From Quinella sp. 1Q7 (GTDB lineage Bacteria > Bacillota > Negativicutes > Selenomonadales > Selenomonadaceae), in the NCBI GenBank assembly GCA_015206805.1, contig JADEZP010000011.1:1-37601 (forward strand): a DNA stretch of 37,601 bases, written 5' to 3'. Shown here in pieces: positions 8,823 to 16,350 of the stretch. The first letter of the stretch is position 1. Every line of letters begins with the position of its first letter. A model generated the notes under the pieces. The model ran no database searches and had not been told where the DNA came from. It saw only the letters and a program-made list of their open reading frames with translations. The position numbers were made by a program, and so were the translations under genes.

Positions 8823-8842
8823 AAAATCCGCCCGAAGGCGGA
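8820..8842 (-). terminator. Rho-independent terminator for the minus-strand membrane-protein gene
   Basis: TCCGCC (8827-8832) and GGCGGA (8837-8842) form a 6-bp stem; on the minus strand the loop is the stable TTCG and the stem is followed by six T (A run 8821-8826). It also lies right after the adenosyltransferase stop, where plus-strand readthrough would meet the same hairpin, but with a weaker T tract. Confidence 0.8.
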
Positions 8843-8859
8843 CGTTCGCCGAAAATTTT

Positions 8860-9195
8860 TCAGCCGATGTACTGCTGATAAACCACGTAAGCGAACAAAA
8901 CAATCGCTATCGCCATTGACACGACGCCCGTGCGTTGTGCCCAAAGGTCTTGTTCGTCGGTCAAGTTGTAGTGGCGGCGTGCATACGTCGTCGACAGCGA
9001 TATCAGCAGTGCCAAATACAGCCCGCGATTCGCCACGGTGAAGTTCGACCAGCCGACGATTAGGAACACTATCGTCAGCGCGAGCACGACGATTAACAGA
9101 TAATCTTTGCCGGTTTTCGCCGGCTTTTTATTTGCGGGTTCAGGCTTAGTTTTCGGTTTGATTCGCTTTGCAATCTTTTTGGACTGTCGCGCCAT
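8860..9195 (-). CDS. Small hypothetical membrane protein
   Basis: 111 aa. ATG 9195 is used because AAGGAGA precedes it by ~8 nt; an upstream extension in frame has no ribosome site. The first ~45 residues are very basic (many Lys and Arg, with KPKTKPEPANKKPAK), followed by three hydrophobic segments: ~47-66 (LLIVVLALTIVFLIVGW), ~72-88 (GLYLALLISLSTTYA) and ~93-110 (SMAIAIVLFAYVVYQQY). A cytoplasmic basic tail with an integral-membrane body is likely. I do not recognise a family. It is monocistronic, lying between a terminator at its 3' end and the divergent VTT-family gene. Confidence 0.7.
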   Translation of the reverse strand: MARQSKKIAKRIKPKTKPEPANKKPAKTGKDYLLIVVLALTIVFLIVGWSNFTVANRGLYLALLISLSTTYARRHYNLTDEQDLWAQRTGVVSMAIAIVLFAYVVYQQYIG

Positions 9196-9272
9196 GATGA
9201 TTCTCCTTTTGAAAAATTTTTTTGAGTTTAGCAGAGGCGGCGGGAAAATGCAATGCGCAATCGTCGCGGACG

Positions 9273-9281
9273 TGCTATAAT
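9273..9281 (+). promoter_or_regulatory. Extended -10 promoter for the VTT-family gene
   Basis: TGCTATAAT is a perfect extended -10 element (TG-n-TATAAT) 38 nt before the ATG at 9320. No convincing -35 lies 16-18 nt upstream, as is common for extended -10 promoters. The same nonamer occurs ahead of hisC at 15022. Confidence 0.65.
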
Positions 9282-9319
9282 GACCGCGCAATAAAATTTT
9301 CAACGGAAGGACGCCACGC

Positions 9320-9991
9320 ATGTTTAAAGTCAAAATCGCCGTCGTAATTCTGATTGTCGCGCTGTTCGGAGGTGTTCACCTTGCCGCGCCCGAATTCCTG
9401 CCCGAAGTTTTCGACCTGCTGTCACGCGGCGACATCGTCGAGACCGCCGAATACATTCAAGGCTACGGCTCGTTGGCGGTGGTGTTCAGCTTCCTGCTGA
9501 CGCTGTTCGTCAACGCAATCGGCTTCCCGCCCGCAATAATTTTTTCCACGGCGAACACGCTGATTTTCGGTATCGTGCCGGGGATAATTCTGTCGGTCAT
9601 TGCCGAGACTTTCGGCGTGACGATAAGTTTCATACTGTTGAGATTTTTTTTCCGCGACAGTGCGAAGAAAATCATCCGCAAAAGCAAACGGTTGAGCTCA
9701 ATCGACAAGTACAGCTCCAAGAACGGCTTCACGGTCATGTTAATTGCGCGAATGGTGCCATACGTTCCGAGCGGCATTTTGAACGCGGCGGGCGCATTGA
9801 GCGCGATGAGTCTGCTTGATTATTTCCTTGCGTCGCTGGTCGGCAAATTCCCGTCGACGGGCATTGAGGCGATTATCGGGCACGACGCGATTTTGCACGA
9901 GGAAGGCTTCCTGCGGATAATCGTCGTCGTAATTTTCGCAATCGCCCTGATTGTTTGGGCGTGGCGTTATCAGAAAAAACATCATCACTGA
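9320..9991 (+). CDS. VTT/TVP38-TMEM64 (DedA-related) membrane protein
   Basis: 223 aa. ATG preceded by GGAAGG (9305-9310). An N-terminal hydrophobic segment, re-entrant-type segments and three later helices are visible; the diagnostic block IARMVPYVPSGILNAAG (~residues 141-157) matches the F/A-R-x-P-x-x-P...N-x-x-AG signature of the VTT family. Characterised relatives affect membrane-lipid flipping and envelope homeostasis; the substrate here is unknown. The C-terminus is cytoplasm-like and His-rich (KKHHH). A TPR protein starts 21 nt downstream and a secreted Cys-rich peptide follows, all on one likely transcript from the extended -10 element. Confidence 0.82.
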   Translation: MFKVKIAVVILIVALFGGVHLAAPEFLPEVFDLLSRGDIVETAEYIQGYGSLAVVFSFLLTLFVNAIGFPPAIIFSTANTLIFGIVPGIILSVIAETFGVTISFILLRFFFRDSAKKIIRKSKRLSSIDKYSSKNGFTVMLIARMVPYVPSGILNAAGALSAMSLLDYFLASLVGKFPSTGIEAIIGHDAILHEEGFLRIIVVVIFAIALIVWAWRYQKKHHH

Positions 9992-10012
9992 TTCGGAGGA
10001 TGCGTCTGACAA

Positions 10013-10342
10013 ATGAAAAAACCATCGGCAGTCGCGCACGACTTTTTTAATCGCGGGCTCGCCTTCAGCGAATTGGGCAACCGTACACAAGCTATAGAAT
10101 TCTTTACAAAATCGATTGAAATTGTTCCCGAAAATGCGGACGCTTATTATTTTCGCGGTGTTGCTTATAACAGAAACGGCGAGATCGAAAAAGCTTGCTC
10201 GGATTTTGATAAGGCAATAGAACTTAATCTGATTCATGAACTTGCGTATTTTCATCGTGCTCATTGTCGACAAACTTTAGGCGACGCGGCTCAAGCTCAA
10301 ACCGACTTCGACAGGGCGCGTGAGCTCGGCTATCGCGGCTGA
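10013..10342 (+). CDS. Small TPR-repeat protein
   Basis: 109 aa. Three tetratricopeptide repeats can be laid out at ~8-41, 42-75 and 76-109 (FNRGLAFSELGNRTQAIEFF; YYFRGVAYNRNGEIEKACSD; YFHRAHCRQTLGDAAQAQTD), with the canonical G-Y/A-x-x-G-A pattern. No signal peptide or transmembrane segment, so probably a soluble cytoplasmic adaptor. GGAGG at 9995-9999 lies 13 nt from ATG 10013, rather long, but an ATG at 10000 is in another frame and soon hits a stop. TPR modules bind peptides or partner proteins; no enzymatic role is implied. Confidence 0.82.
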   Translation: MKKPSAVAHDFFNRGLAFSELGNRTQAIEFFTKSIEIVPENADAYYFRGVAYNRNGEIEKACSDFDKAIELNLIHELAYFHRAHCRQTLGDAAQAQTDFDRARELGYRG

Positions 10343-10360
10343 ATTTTGGAGGTTGATATT

Positions 10361-10540
10361 ATGAAAAAATTTTTTGTCGGCGCGCTGACGGCTTTGACGC
10401 TGTGGAGTTTCGGCGCGTTCTGTGAGGCAACTCAACCGCAATACGACGAGCAATGTTGTCGCGGCGGCTACTGCTACCAAGACTGCGACGACACTGCCGA
10501 CGGCGAATACTGCGGACGATACGGTTGCCGACGCCGATAA
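10361..10540 (+). CDS. Short secreted cysteine-rich peptide
   Basis: 59 aa. GGAGG (10348-10352) 8 nt before ATG 10361 sets the start; a TTG at 10346 in frame overlaps the ribosome site. Residues 1-23 form a signal peptide (KK, then a hydrophobic core, with CEA before a likely cleavage). The mature ~36 residues contain six cysteines arranged CC-x4-C-x3-C-x8-C-x4-C, together with several Asp, Tyr and Arg, ending in CRRR. Even cysteine number suggests three disulfides or a metal site in the periplasm or outside. No recognised family; it could be a toxin-like or metal-binding peptide, but function is open. It is the last gene before a strong terminator. Confidence 0.7.
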   Translation: MKKFFVGALTALTLWSFGAFCEATQPQYDEQCCRGGYCYQDCDDTADGEYCGRYGCRRR

Positions 10541-10552
10541 ACTTCACGCAAA

Positions 10553-10589
10553 AAAAATTTCCCGCCTCGATTTGAGACGGGATTTTTTT
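10553..10589. terminator. Bidirectional rho-independent terminator
   Basis: CCCGCCTC (10561-10568) pairs with GAGACGGG (10574-10581) with one mismatch and a 5-nt loop, followed by seven T (10583-10589); a run of A with matching T on the other strand lies just upstream (10551-10560). It separates the convergent Cys-rich peptide gene and the PHP-domain gene. Confidence 0.85.
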
Positions 10590-10598
10590 ATGTGCAGT

Positions 10599-11423
10599 TT
10601 AGCTTGCGGGGCTGACGAAAAATTTTTCGGCAAGCTCGTCGCTGATTATGAAGTCGCCGAGATTTTTGACGAATCGCGAAGACGTGCCGTGGAAGTCGCT
10701 GCCGCCGGTTATCAGCAGGTTGTATCGCTTCGCAAGGGAAAAATAATGCTGCGTATCTTCGGGCTTGTGGCAGGGGTAGTAGACTTCCAGCCCGTCCAGC
10801 TTGGCGCACAGCTCCTCGACAAGTTCGTCGTCGCCGACAAGTTTCGGGTGCGCAAGTGTCGCAATTCCGCCCGCCTGATGAATCACGTCGATAACCTCGT
10901 CGACTTCGGGCAGGTAGCGCGGCACGTAAGCGGGACAACCTTTGCCGAGCATCTTGTCGAAGGCTTCGCGCACAGTCTTGAACGCGCCGACCTTGACCAG
11001 CGTGCGGGCGATATGCGCACGACCGATTGAACGACTTGTGCCCGCGATTTTGAGAACGTCTGCCTCGCGTATGGGATATTTTTTCGTTTGAAGGATCTCG
11101 ATAATTTCACTGAATCGTGCCCAGCGCGCCTCGATGATTTTGTCGATCATGTCCAGCAAAGCTTCGTTGTAGATGTCGACGTTGTAGCCGACGATGTGAA
11201 TGTCGCGCGTAGGATGATTGGCACTAAGCTCGACCCCTGGAATTATATTCACGCCCCTCACGGGGTAAAGTCCGTTTTCGTAAAGGTGACGAACACCGTC
11301 AACGGTGTCGTGGTCAGTGATGCCCAAGTAGTGGAGACCGATTTTCTTCGCCGCCGCCACAAGCTCTTCGGGCGAAAACGATCCGTCCGAAAAATTTGTA
11401 TGGGTGTGCAAATCGCCGGCCAT
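10599..11423 (-). CDS. PHP-domain metal-dependent phosphoesterase
   Basis: 274 aa. ATG with GGAGGG 8 nt upstream. The polymerase-and-histidinol-phosphatase fold is clear: HTHTNFSDG at 6-14 (metal His and Asp), ITDHDT near residue 37, PGVELSA, HIVGY, LAHP and GSDFHG near 245. Length and motif order match the YciV/TrpH-type stand-alone PHP proteins, several of which hydrolyse nucleoside 3',5'-bisphosphate (pAp) or short RNA from the 5' end. It is the last gene of the rny - unknown - ymdB - spoVS - PHP set, so a role in RNA or nucleotide turnover is an attractive inference. A histidinol phosphatase role is less likely: it is on the opposite strand from hisC/hisB and resembles TrpH more than HisK. 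Confidence 0.85.
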   Translation of the reverse strand: MAGDLHTHTNFSDGSFSPEELVAAAKKIGLHYLGITDHDTVDGVRHLYENGLYPVRGVNIIPGVELSANHPTRDIHIVGYNVDIYNEALLDMIDKIIEARWARFSEIIEILQTKKYPIREADVLKIAGTSRSIGRAHIARTLVKVGAFKTVREAFDKMLGKGCPAYVPRYLPEVDEVIDVIHQAGGIATLAHPKLVGDDELVEELCAKLDGLEVYYPCHKPEDTQHYFSLAKRYNLLITGGSDFHGTSSRFVKNLGDFIISDELAEKFFVSPAS

Positions 11424-11506
11424 TAAAGTTCCCTCCGTGTCTAATGTCCGCCTTTACGGTCAGAAAATTGTGTTACAACGACTGTGAGACGGGGACTGCC
11501 CAGAAA

Positions 11507-11767
11507 TTAACGCGGTTCGACAATGAGTTTTATGGCGGTACGTTCGCTCCCGTCAATTTCAATGTCCGTAAAAGCAGGAATGCAGATGAGATCTACGCCG
11601 TGCGGTGCCACGAAGCCGCGTGCAATGGCAACCGCTTTAACCGCTTGGTTCAGCGCTCCGGCACCTATCGCCTGCATCTCGGCACTTCCGGTTTCGCGGA
11701 TAACACCCGCGAGTGCGCCGGCGACGGAATTAGGGTTAGATTTGGCTGATACCTTCAGAATTTCCAT
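11507..11767 (-). CDS. spoVS: Stage V sporulation protein S
   Basis: 86 aa, exactly the family length, with the conserved MEILKVSAKSNPNSVAGALA start and a GALNQAVKAVAIARGF centre, ending VEPR. ATG is preceded by GAGGAGG. SpoVS is a small Alba-like nucleic-acid-binding protein that influences sporulation and septation in Bacillus; it is conserved also in non-sporulating Firmicutes and outside them, so its presence does not prove sporulation here. The gene follows ymdB as in Bacillus and Clostridium. The 182-nt gap upstream holds no other gene; a 7-bp stem (TTATTGC/GCAATAA, 11912-11930) without a T run may be a weak 3' end for ymdB. Confidence 0.95.
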   Translation of the reverse strand: MEILKVSAKSNPNSVAGALAGVIRETGSAEMQAIGAGALNQAVKAVAIARGFVAPHGVDLICIPAFTDIEIDGSERTAIKLIVEPR

Positions 11768-11949
11768 GATTGATCCTCCTCTCTTGTTGCATTTTGGTGT
11801 TGTAGTGGTTTCCTACTTGCTGCGGCTCCTTCTGCGTCTAAAATGTCTTTAGTGTTAATTCTGCATACGTAAATTAAATCCTTCACTTGACCGTGCGATT
11901 TGTCATACAATTTATTGCGACGGGCAATAAGGTTGGTTTATGCTTCAAG

Positions 11950-12741
11950 TCAGCGGCGGGAATTCTGCCGAATCAAAATGCGCTCGACGTTGACGGGTTT
12001 ATTCGTCGCGTCGTCAATGTCAATGAGCAACGCGCAGTAAACGCAGGCACCTTCGGCGACATCGAATTTGCTCGGACGACCCGTGACGAAACGTTTTATC
12101 ACGGGCTCAACCGTCATACCGAGAATCGAATTTTCCGCGCCGACCATTCCCAAATCGGTTATGTAAGCCGTGCCCTTCGGCAGAATTTTTTCGTCGGCAG
12201 TCTGAACGTGCGTATGCGTGCCGACGACAGCCGTCAACTGCCCGTCGAAGTGGTAGGCGAAGGCTTGCTTTTCGCTGGTAGCTTCGGCGTGAACGTCAGC
12301 CAAAATCACGTCACATTGTCTGCGCATGAAGGCAAGCATTTTTTCTGTCAGGCGGAAGGGGTCATCCATCGGCGGTTGCATGAAAATTCTGCCTGCAACG
12401 TTGATGACGCCGACTTTCTTTTTGCCGACGGGGAACATGCAAAAACCTTTGCCGGGCGTATCGGGCGGGTAGTTCGCGGGACGCAGTAAGAACGGCTCCG
12501 TGTCGAGAATCTCCAAAACTTTCGGATTGTCCCAAATGTGATTGCCGCTCGTTACAATGTCCGCGCCGCCGCGAATCAGCTCGTCGAAGGTGTTCGGCGT
12601 CAAGCCCTTGCCGTGCGCAGCGTTCTCACCGTTGACGACGACGACATCAATTTTGCGAGACTGCTTGAGCTCAAGCGTTTGCTCCACAAAAAAATATCTG
12701 CCGGCTCTGCCGACAACATCACCGACCATCAAAATTCGCAA
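11950..12741 (-). CDS. ymdB: YmdB-family metallophosphoesterase (2',3'-cyclic nucleotide phosphodiesterase)
   Basis: 263 aa. The start is TTG 12741 (TTG CGA ATT), giving the family N-terminus MRILMVGDVVG, with AAGGAG 8 nt upstream; longer in-frame starts run through the ribosome site. Metal-binding motifs are all present: GDVVG, NGENAA, SGNHIWDN, DVHAEATSEK and GTHTHVQTAD. Characterised Bacillus YmdB hydrolyses cyclic nucleotides and affects biofilm and motility decisions and RNA turnover. It sits between a gene of unknown function (13 nt upstream) and spoVS in the rny operon, the conserved Firmicutes neighbourhood. Confidence 0.93.
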   Translation of the reverse strand: MRILMVGDVVGRAGRYFFVEQTLELKQSRKIDVVVVNGENAAHGKGLTPNTFDELIRGGADIVTSGNHIWDNPKVLEILDTEPFLLRPANYPPDTPGKGFCMFPVGKKKVGVINVAGRIFMQPPMDDPFRLTEKMLAFMRRQCDVILADVHAEATSEKQAFAYHFDGQLTAVVGTHTHVQTADEKILPKGTAYITDLGMVGAENSILGMTVEPVIKRFVTGRPSKFDVAEGACVYCALLIDIDDATNKPVNVERILIRQNSRR

Positions 12742-12754
12742 AACGCTCACTCCT

Positions 12755-13279
12755 TCAGCGCGAATAGACCAGCACGCGTTCATGCTCACGAACGCCGACA
12801 AGCCGTCCTTCAACGCGCAAATGCCGCATGTTGTTCAAACACTGTTCCAAATAATCTTCCTGCGCGATTAAATATTCTTCGTCGGGATAATATTCGTCGT
12901 AGTCCTCAATCAGCTTGTCGCCAAAATAATTAAACGCCAACTCCGTCAAAAGCGACAGCTCCCGACAAGTAAGCGTTGCCACGTCGCGGCGAACATTAAG
13001 GAAACACGTGCCGTAACCGCCTTCGACGTTGAGTTCGATTTTCGCGCCGTTAATGCCCTCCAGATGATGAAAAGTCTCGACCGACTCCACCGCGTAGTGC
13101 AGGAATTCGGTGAAGTCTTCCTGCGAAAATTTTCCGTTCAATGCAAAGGAGAATTCAAGCGTCTCGCCTTTCGACTCGTAAGTCACTGATTGGATTGCAG
13201 GGAACACTACCAAAATCGACGCCAACAACCGACTTGCGTCGGGATTGGGTTTCTTCGACTTCTTCAGAAAATCAAACAC
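12755..13279 (-). CDS. Conserved-looking hypothetical protein between rny and ymdB
   Basis: 174 aa. GTG 13279 is chosen because AGGAGG (13288-13293) lies 8 nt upstream; a longer reading would start in the heptamer-repeat region. No transmembrane segment or signal peptide. The N-terminus is basic (FDFLKKSKKPNPD), the middle is a mixed alpha/beta stretch, and residues ~125-155 are strongly acidic and Tyr-rich (DYDEYYPDEEYLIAQEDYLE), followed by a basic end (HLRVEGRLVGVREHERV). I do not recognise a family. The tight linkage (97 nt after rny, 13 nt before ymdB) points to a job connected with RNase Y or YmdB, but that is only context. Confidence 0.7.
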   Translation of the reverse strand: MFDFLKKSKKPNPDASRLLASILVVFPAIQSVTYESKGETLEFSFALNGKFSQEDFTEFLHYAVESVETFHHLEGINGAKIELNVEGGYGTCFLNVRRDVATLTCRELSLLTELAFNYFGDKLIEDYDEYYPDEEYLIAQEDYLEQCLNNMRHLRVEGRLVGVREHERVLVYSR

Positions 13280-13339
13280 CGCTCTAACCTCCTTTGATCG
13301 ACCGAAAATTATTAATGCGCAACGCGCAACTTGAAAGCA

Positions 13340-13373
13340 CATTACGCGTTACGCATTACGCATTACGCATTAC
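13340..13373. repeat. Heptamer tandem repeat (CATTACG) between rny and the downstream gene
   Basis: Five head-to-tail copies of CATTACG, the second reading CGTTACG and the last incomplete. They fill the gap between the rny stop (13377) and the ribosome site of the next gene. Period 7 rules out a coding role in one fixed frame; slipped-strand expansion is the usual origin of such arrays. Confidence 0.85.
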
Positions 13374-13376
13374 AAA

Positions 13377-14927
13377 TTATTTTGCGTAGTCGACGACGCG
13401 AACTTCGCGGATAATCGTCGCACGAACTTGACCGGGGTATTCCAAATCTTTTTCGATTTTCTTAACGATGTCGTGGGCAAGAGTGACAGCCGCGTCGTCG
13501 TCGACTTTGTCGGGCTTGACCATGACGCGAATTTCACGACCGGCTTGAATGGCAAAACATCGCTCGACTCCGTCGAAGGATTCGGCAATTTCCTCAAGCA
13601 TTTTGAGCCGCTTAAGGTACATTTCCAAACTTTCGCGCCGTGCACCGGGTCGCGCCGCGGAAACTGCATCAGCCGCCGCAACGAGTACCGCCTCAACCGA
13701 AGTCGCCTCAACGTCGCCGTGATGGGAGGCAATGGCGTTTATGACAACTTTGTTTTCGCGGTAACGTTTCGCCAAGTCCGCGCCAAGCGTCACGTGCGGA
13801 CCTTCAATTTCGTGGTCGACAGCTTTGCCGATGTCGTGAAGAAGTCCCGCGCGCTTAGCCAACGTCACGTCAACGCCGAGTTCGCTTGCCATAATGCCCG
13901 CAAGCATCGCCACTTCGATTGAGTGACTTAGAACGTTTTGACCGTAGCTCGTGCGATATTTGAGCCGTCCGAGGAGTTTAATCAGTTCGGGATGAATTCC
14001 GTGCACGCCGACTTTGAACGTCGCCTGTTCGCCCGCCTCCTTCATGCGGTTATCGACTTCACGTTGCGCCTTTTCGACCATCTCCTCAATCCGTGCGGGG
14101 TGAATTCGTCCGTCCGAAATGAGCTTTTCGAGTGCGACGCGGGCAATTTCGCGTTTGACGGGGTCGAATCCCGACAGGATGACGGCTTCGGGCGTGTCGT
14201 CGATAATTAAGTCAATGCCCGTCAGCGTCTCAAGCGTGCGGATGTTGCGACCTTCGCGCCCGATAATGCGACCTTTCATGTCGTCGCTGGGCAGGGCAAC
14301 GACCGATACCGTCGTTTCGGTGACGTGATCTGCCGCGCAACGTTGAATTGCCGTGCTCAAGATGTCGCGCGCCTTTTTATCGGCTTCGTCACGGATTTGC
14401 GCTTCGTATTCCTTGATTTTAACCGCCTTGTCGTGCTTGAGGCTGTCTTCGACCTCGCTCATCAAAAGTTCACGTGCTTCGTCCTTGCTTAGTGCGGCAA
14501 TGCGTTCGAGTTCGGCATTTTCGCGTTCCTGCATTGCGTCAAGTTGCGCCTGCGATTCGTTCAGACGCGCTTCTTTCCTGCTCAAAAGGAGTTCTTTTTT
14601 CTCCAGCGAATCCAGCTTTTTGTCAAGGTTTTCTTCCTTTTGCACCACGCGGCGTTCTTGCCGTGACAGCTCATTGCGGCGATCTTTGGTGTCGCGGTCG
14701 AGTTCCTGCCGCATTCTATGAATTTCTTCCTTAGCTTCAAGCATGGCTTCTTTTTTTTCTGCGGAGCTTTTTTCCCGCGCCTCGTCGAGGATGCGTCGCG
14801 CTTCGTCTTCCGCCGAACCGATTTGAGCTTCGGCAGTACGTTTACGCGCCGTGTAACCGCCGAGTGCGCCGAGAATTATTGCGACGATGACTGCTGCGAT
14901 TGTAATAGCGATAACACTCACCCCCAA
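13377..14927 (-). CDS. rny: Ribonuclease Y
   Basis: 516 aa, matching the normal 510-520. Order of domains: N-terminal membrane anchor (~4-24), a long charged coiled coil (~30-200, rich in Glu, Lys, Arg), a KH RNA-binding domain with [12 protein letters not shown], and an HD domain with [12 protein letters not shown] and ASHHGD as the metal-binding endonuclease centre. RNase Y starts bulk mRNA decay at the membrane in Firmicutes. The start is TTG 14927, or GTG 14921; neither has a good Shine-Dalgarno (only a GGGA ~9 nt before the TTG), so translation may be limited. A consensus-like promoter lies 25 nt upstream. First gene of the rny operon. Confidence 0.95.
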   Translation of the reverse strand: MGVSVIAITIAAVIVAIILGALGGYTARKRTAEAQIGSAEDEARRILDEAREKSSAEKKEAMLEAKEEIHRMRQELDRDTKDRRNELSRQERRVVQKEENLDKKLDSLEKKELLLSRKEARLNESQAQLDAMQERENAELERIAALSKDEARELLMSEVEDSLKHDKAVKIKEYEAQIRDEADKKARDILSTAIQRCAADHVTETTVSVVALPSDDMKGRIIGREGRNIRTLETLTGIDLIIDDTPEAVILSGFDPVKREIARVALEKLISDGRIHPARIEEMVEKAQREVDNRMKEAGEQATFKVGVHGIHPELIKLLGRLKYRTSYGQNVLSHSIEVAMLAGIMASELGVDVTLAKRAGLLHDIGKAVDHEIEGPHVTLGADLAKRYRENKVVINAIASHHGDVEATSVEAVLVAAADAVSAARPGARRESLEMYLKRLKMLEEIAESFDGVERCFAIQAGREIRVMVKPDKVDDDAAVTLAHDIVKKIEKDLEYPGQVRATIIREVRVVDYAK

Positions 14928-14951
14928 AAAAATTTTCCCGAATACTAAGTT

Positions 14952-14980
14952 ATTCTATAGATTGTCAAGTGATATGTCAA
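14952..14980 (-). promoter_or_regulatory. Promoter of the rny operon
   Basis: On the minus strand TTGACA (14975-14980) is followed by a 17-nt spacer and TAGAAT (14952-14957), 5/6 match to the -10 consensus. A second TTGACA lies inside the spacer (14964-14969). The predicted start is ~20 nt before the rny TTG, giving a very short leader. Confidence 0.75.
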
Positions 14981-15021
14981 ACACTTTGCGGCAAAAAAGC
15001 TTGCCGTCAATGGCGTGCGAC

Positions 15022-15030
15022 TGCTATAAT
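15022..15030 (+). promoter_or_regulatory. Extended -10 promoter of hisC-hisB-ndk
   Basis: TGCTATAAT forms a perfect extended -10; TTGCCG at 15001-15006 is a weak -35 at 18 nt. The expected +1 (~15037) coincides with the first base of the 57-bp repeat array, so the whole array would be the transcript leader. Confidence 0.6.
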
Positions 15031-15036
15031 CGCGGG

Positions 15037-15254
15037 CAACGTGATGTTGAATTTGACGGACGCGCTCAAGTTGTCGACGCCGATATCGCCGCGCGACGTG
15101 ACGTTGAATTTGACGGACGCGCTCAAGTTGTCGACGCCGAAATTTTCGCGCAACGTGACGTTGAATTTGACGGACGCGCTCAAGTTGTCGACGCCGAAAT
15201 TTTCGCGCAACGTGACGTTGAATCCGACGGACGCGCTCAAGTTGTCGACGCGCT
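15037..15254 (+). repeat. Four-copy 57-bp tandem repeat in the hisC leader, each unit with a CAACGT-N-ACGTTG dyad
   Basis: Units begin at 15037, 15094, 15151 and 15208; units 2 and 3 are nearly identical, unit 1 differs in its last third and unit 4 decays after ~15253. Every unit opens with a 13-bp dyad CAACGT-G-ACGTTG (perfect in units 3 and 4, one mismatch in units 1 and 2) and contains a GTCGAC. Because 57 is a multiple of 3, several reading frames stay open across the array, including a 19-residue periodic one, but none has a supported start and none extends cleanly past the array without overlapping hisC. Read as non-coding leader or protein-binding sites. Confidence 0.9.
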
Positions 15255-15288
15255 TGTATGTTAAAAATTTTCGTGTGAGGTTTTGCCA

Positions 15289-16350
15289 ATGCTTAATTAT
15301 CGCAACGGGCTGGAGCTCATGCCGTCGTATGACGGAGTGGAGCGCAGTTATCGAATCAAAGTCAACGCGAACGAATCGACGCTGAATTTGCCGCCGACGG
15401 TCGAAGAGCGCGTGCTCAATCGATTGGCGATGATTGCGTTCAATCGTTATCCCGGCGAGGAATATCGTTCGCTGGTTGAGCAAATTGCCAAAAATTTTGC
15501 CGTCGACGCGTCGCAAATTTTATTGGGCGGCGGGTCGAGCGAGATTATCGAAAAAGTTTTTCACGCATTCGGCGGCGCGGGCAGGAAGGTCGTCTTTCCG
15601 CAACCGAGCTTTTCCATGTACAAAATTTACGCGAAAGCCGCCGAGTCCGACGCTGTGCCGTTCAATCTGGACGCGCAATTTGACTTGGACGTTGACGCCT
15701 TTATCGCCAAAATCCGAGAGGTCGGCGCAAATCTTGCCGTCGTCTGCAACCCGAACAATCCCACGGGCAACGCCTTGACGCCCGCGCAGGTCGAAAAAAT
15801 TGCCGCGTCGATTGAGTGCGCATTCCTGCTTGACGAGGCGTATGTTGAGTTTTACGGTCAATCCGCCGTGAATCTGGTCGCAAAATATCCGAATCTGCTT
15901 GTCGCGCGGACGTTCTCAAAAGCTTACGGACTTGCGGGCGTGCGCGTCGGTTACATGATTGCTCAAGCCGAAGTCACGCGCATGATCGACAAAGCCTTTA
16001 TGCCGTATCACATGAACGTTTTGAGCTTGGCGACGGCGGATATCGTTTATCAAATGCGCGAAGAATTTGTTCCGCGCCTGCAAATGATTATTGCCGAACG
16101 TGAACGCTTGGCACAGCGGCTGGAAAAAATTTCGGGCGTGAAAGTTTTTCCGTCGAACACGAATTTTTTGCTGATACGACTTGCCCGTGCCGAGGAGCTG
16201 AAAAATTATCTTGAGTCGCTGAATATCGGTGTTCGATATTTTGCGCCGACGGCATTCGGGCTGAAGAACTGCCTGCGAATTTCAATCGGCACAATTCCCG
16301 AAAACGACGAAGTCTTTGCCGCGATAAAGCACTTTTTGGAGGCGATGTGA
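15289..16350 (+). CDS. hisC: Histidinol-phosphate aminotransferase
   Basis: 353 aa, standard length. ATG 15289 has GAGG (15277-15280) 8 nt upstream; a TTG at 15283 is too close. Fold-type I PLP aminotransferase signatures: LGGGSSEII, NPNNPTGN, LLDEAYVEF and the PLP-lysine segment TFSKAYGLAGVRVGY (~residue 210). The reaction is imidazole-acetol phosphate + glutamate to histidinol phosphate + 2-oxoglutarate. The ATG of hisB overlaps its stop (TGATG), so translation is coupled. The other his genes are not in the window. Its leader is the dyad-bearing 57-bp repeat array, so control by a DNA-binding protein or leader RNA is possible; no T-box features were found. Confidence 0.93.
   Translation: MLNYRNGLELMPSYDGVERSYRIKVNANESTLNLPPTVEERVLNRLAMIAFNRYPGEEYRSLVEQIAKNFAVDASQILLGGGSSEIIEKVFHAFGGAGRKVVFPQPSFSMYKIYAKAAESDAVPFNLDAQFDLDVDAFIAKIREVGANLAVVCNPNNPTGNALTPAQVEKIAASIECAFLLDEAYVEFYGQSAVNLVAKYPNLLVARTFSKAYGLAGVRVGYMIAQAEVTRMIDKAFMPYHMNVLSLATADIVYQMREEFVPRLQMIIAERERLAQRLEKISGVKVFPSNTNFLLIRLARAEELKNYLESLNIGVRYFAPTAFGLKNCLRISIGTIPENDEVFAAIKHFLEAM

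Noticed and set aside
15037-15254. Reading the 57-bp array as a repeat protein (19-residue period)
   Set aside because: Several frames are open simultaneously because 57 is a multiple of three; no ribosome site supports a start, and the frame with an ATG at 15044 runs into hisC in another frame.
15037-15254. CRISPR array
   Set aside because: The units are contiguous; there are no unique spacers between them, and no cas genes are near. The Cas4-like nuclease at 34740 belongs to a mobile remnant.
15031-15288. T-box riboswitch for histidine upstream of hisC
   Set aside because: No T-box sequence, specifier loop or terminator/antiterminator pair is seen; the region is the tandem repeat.
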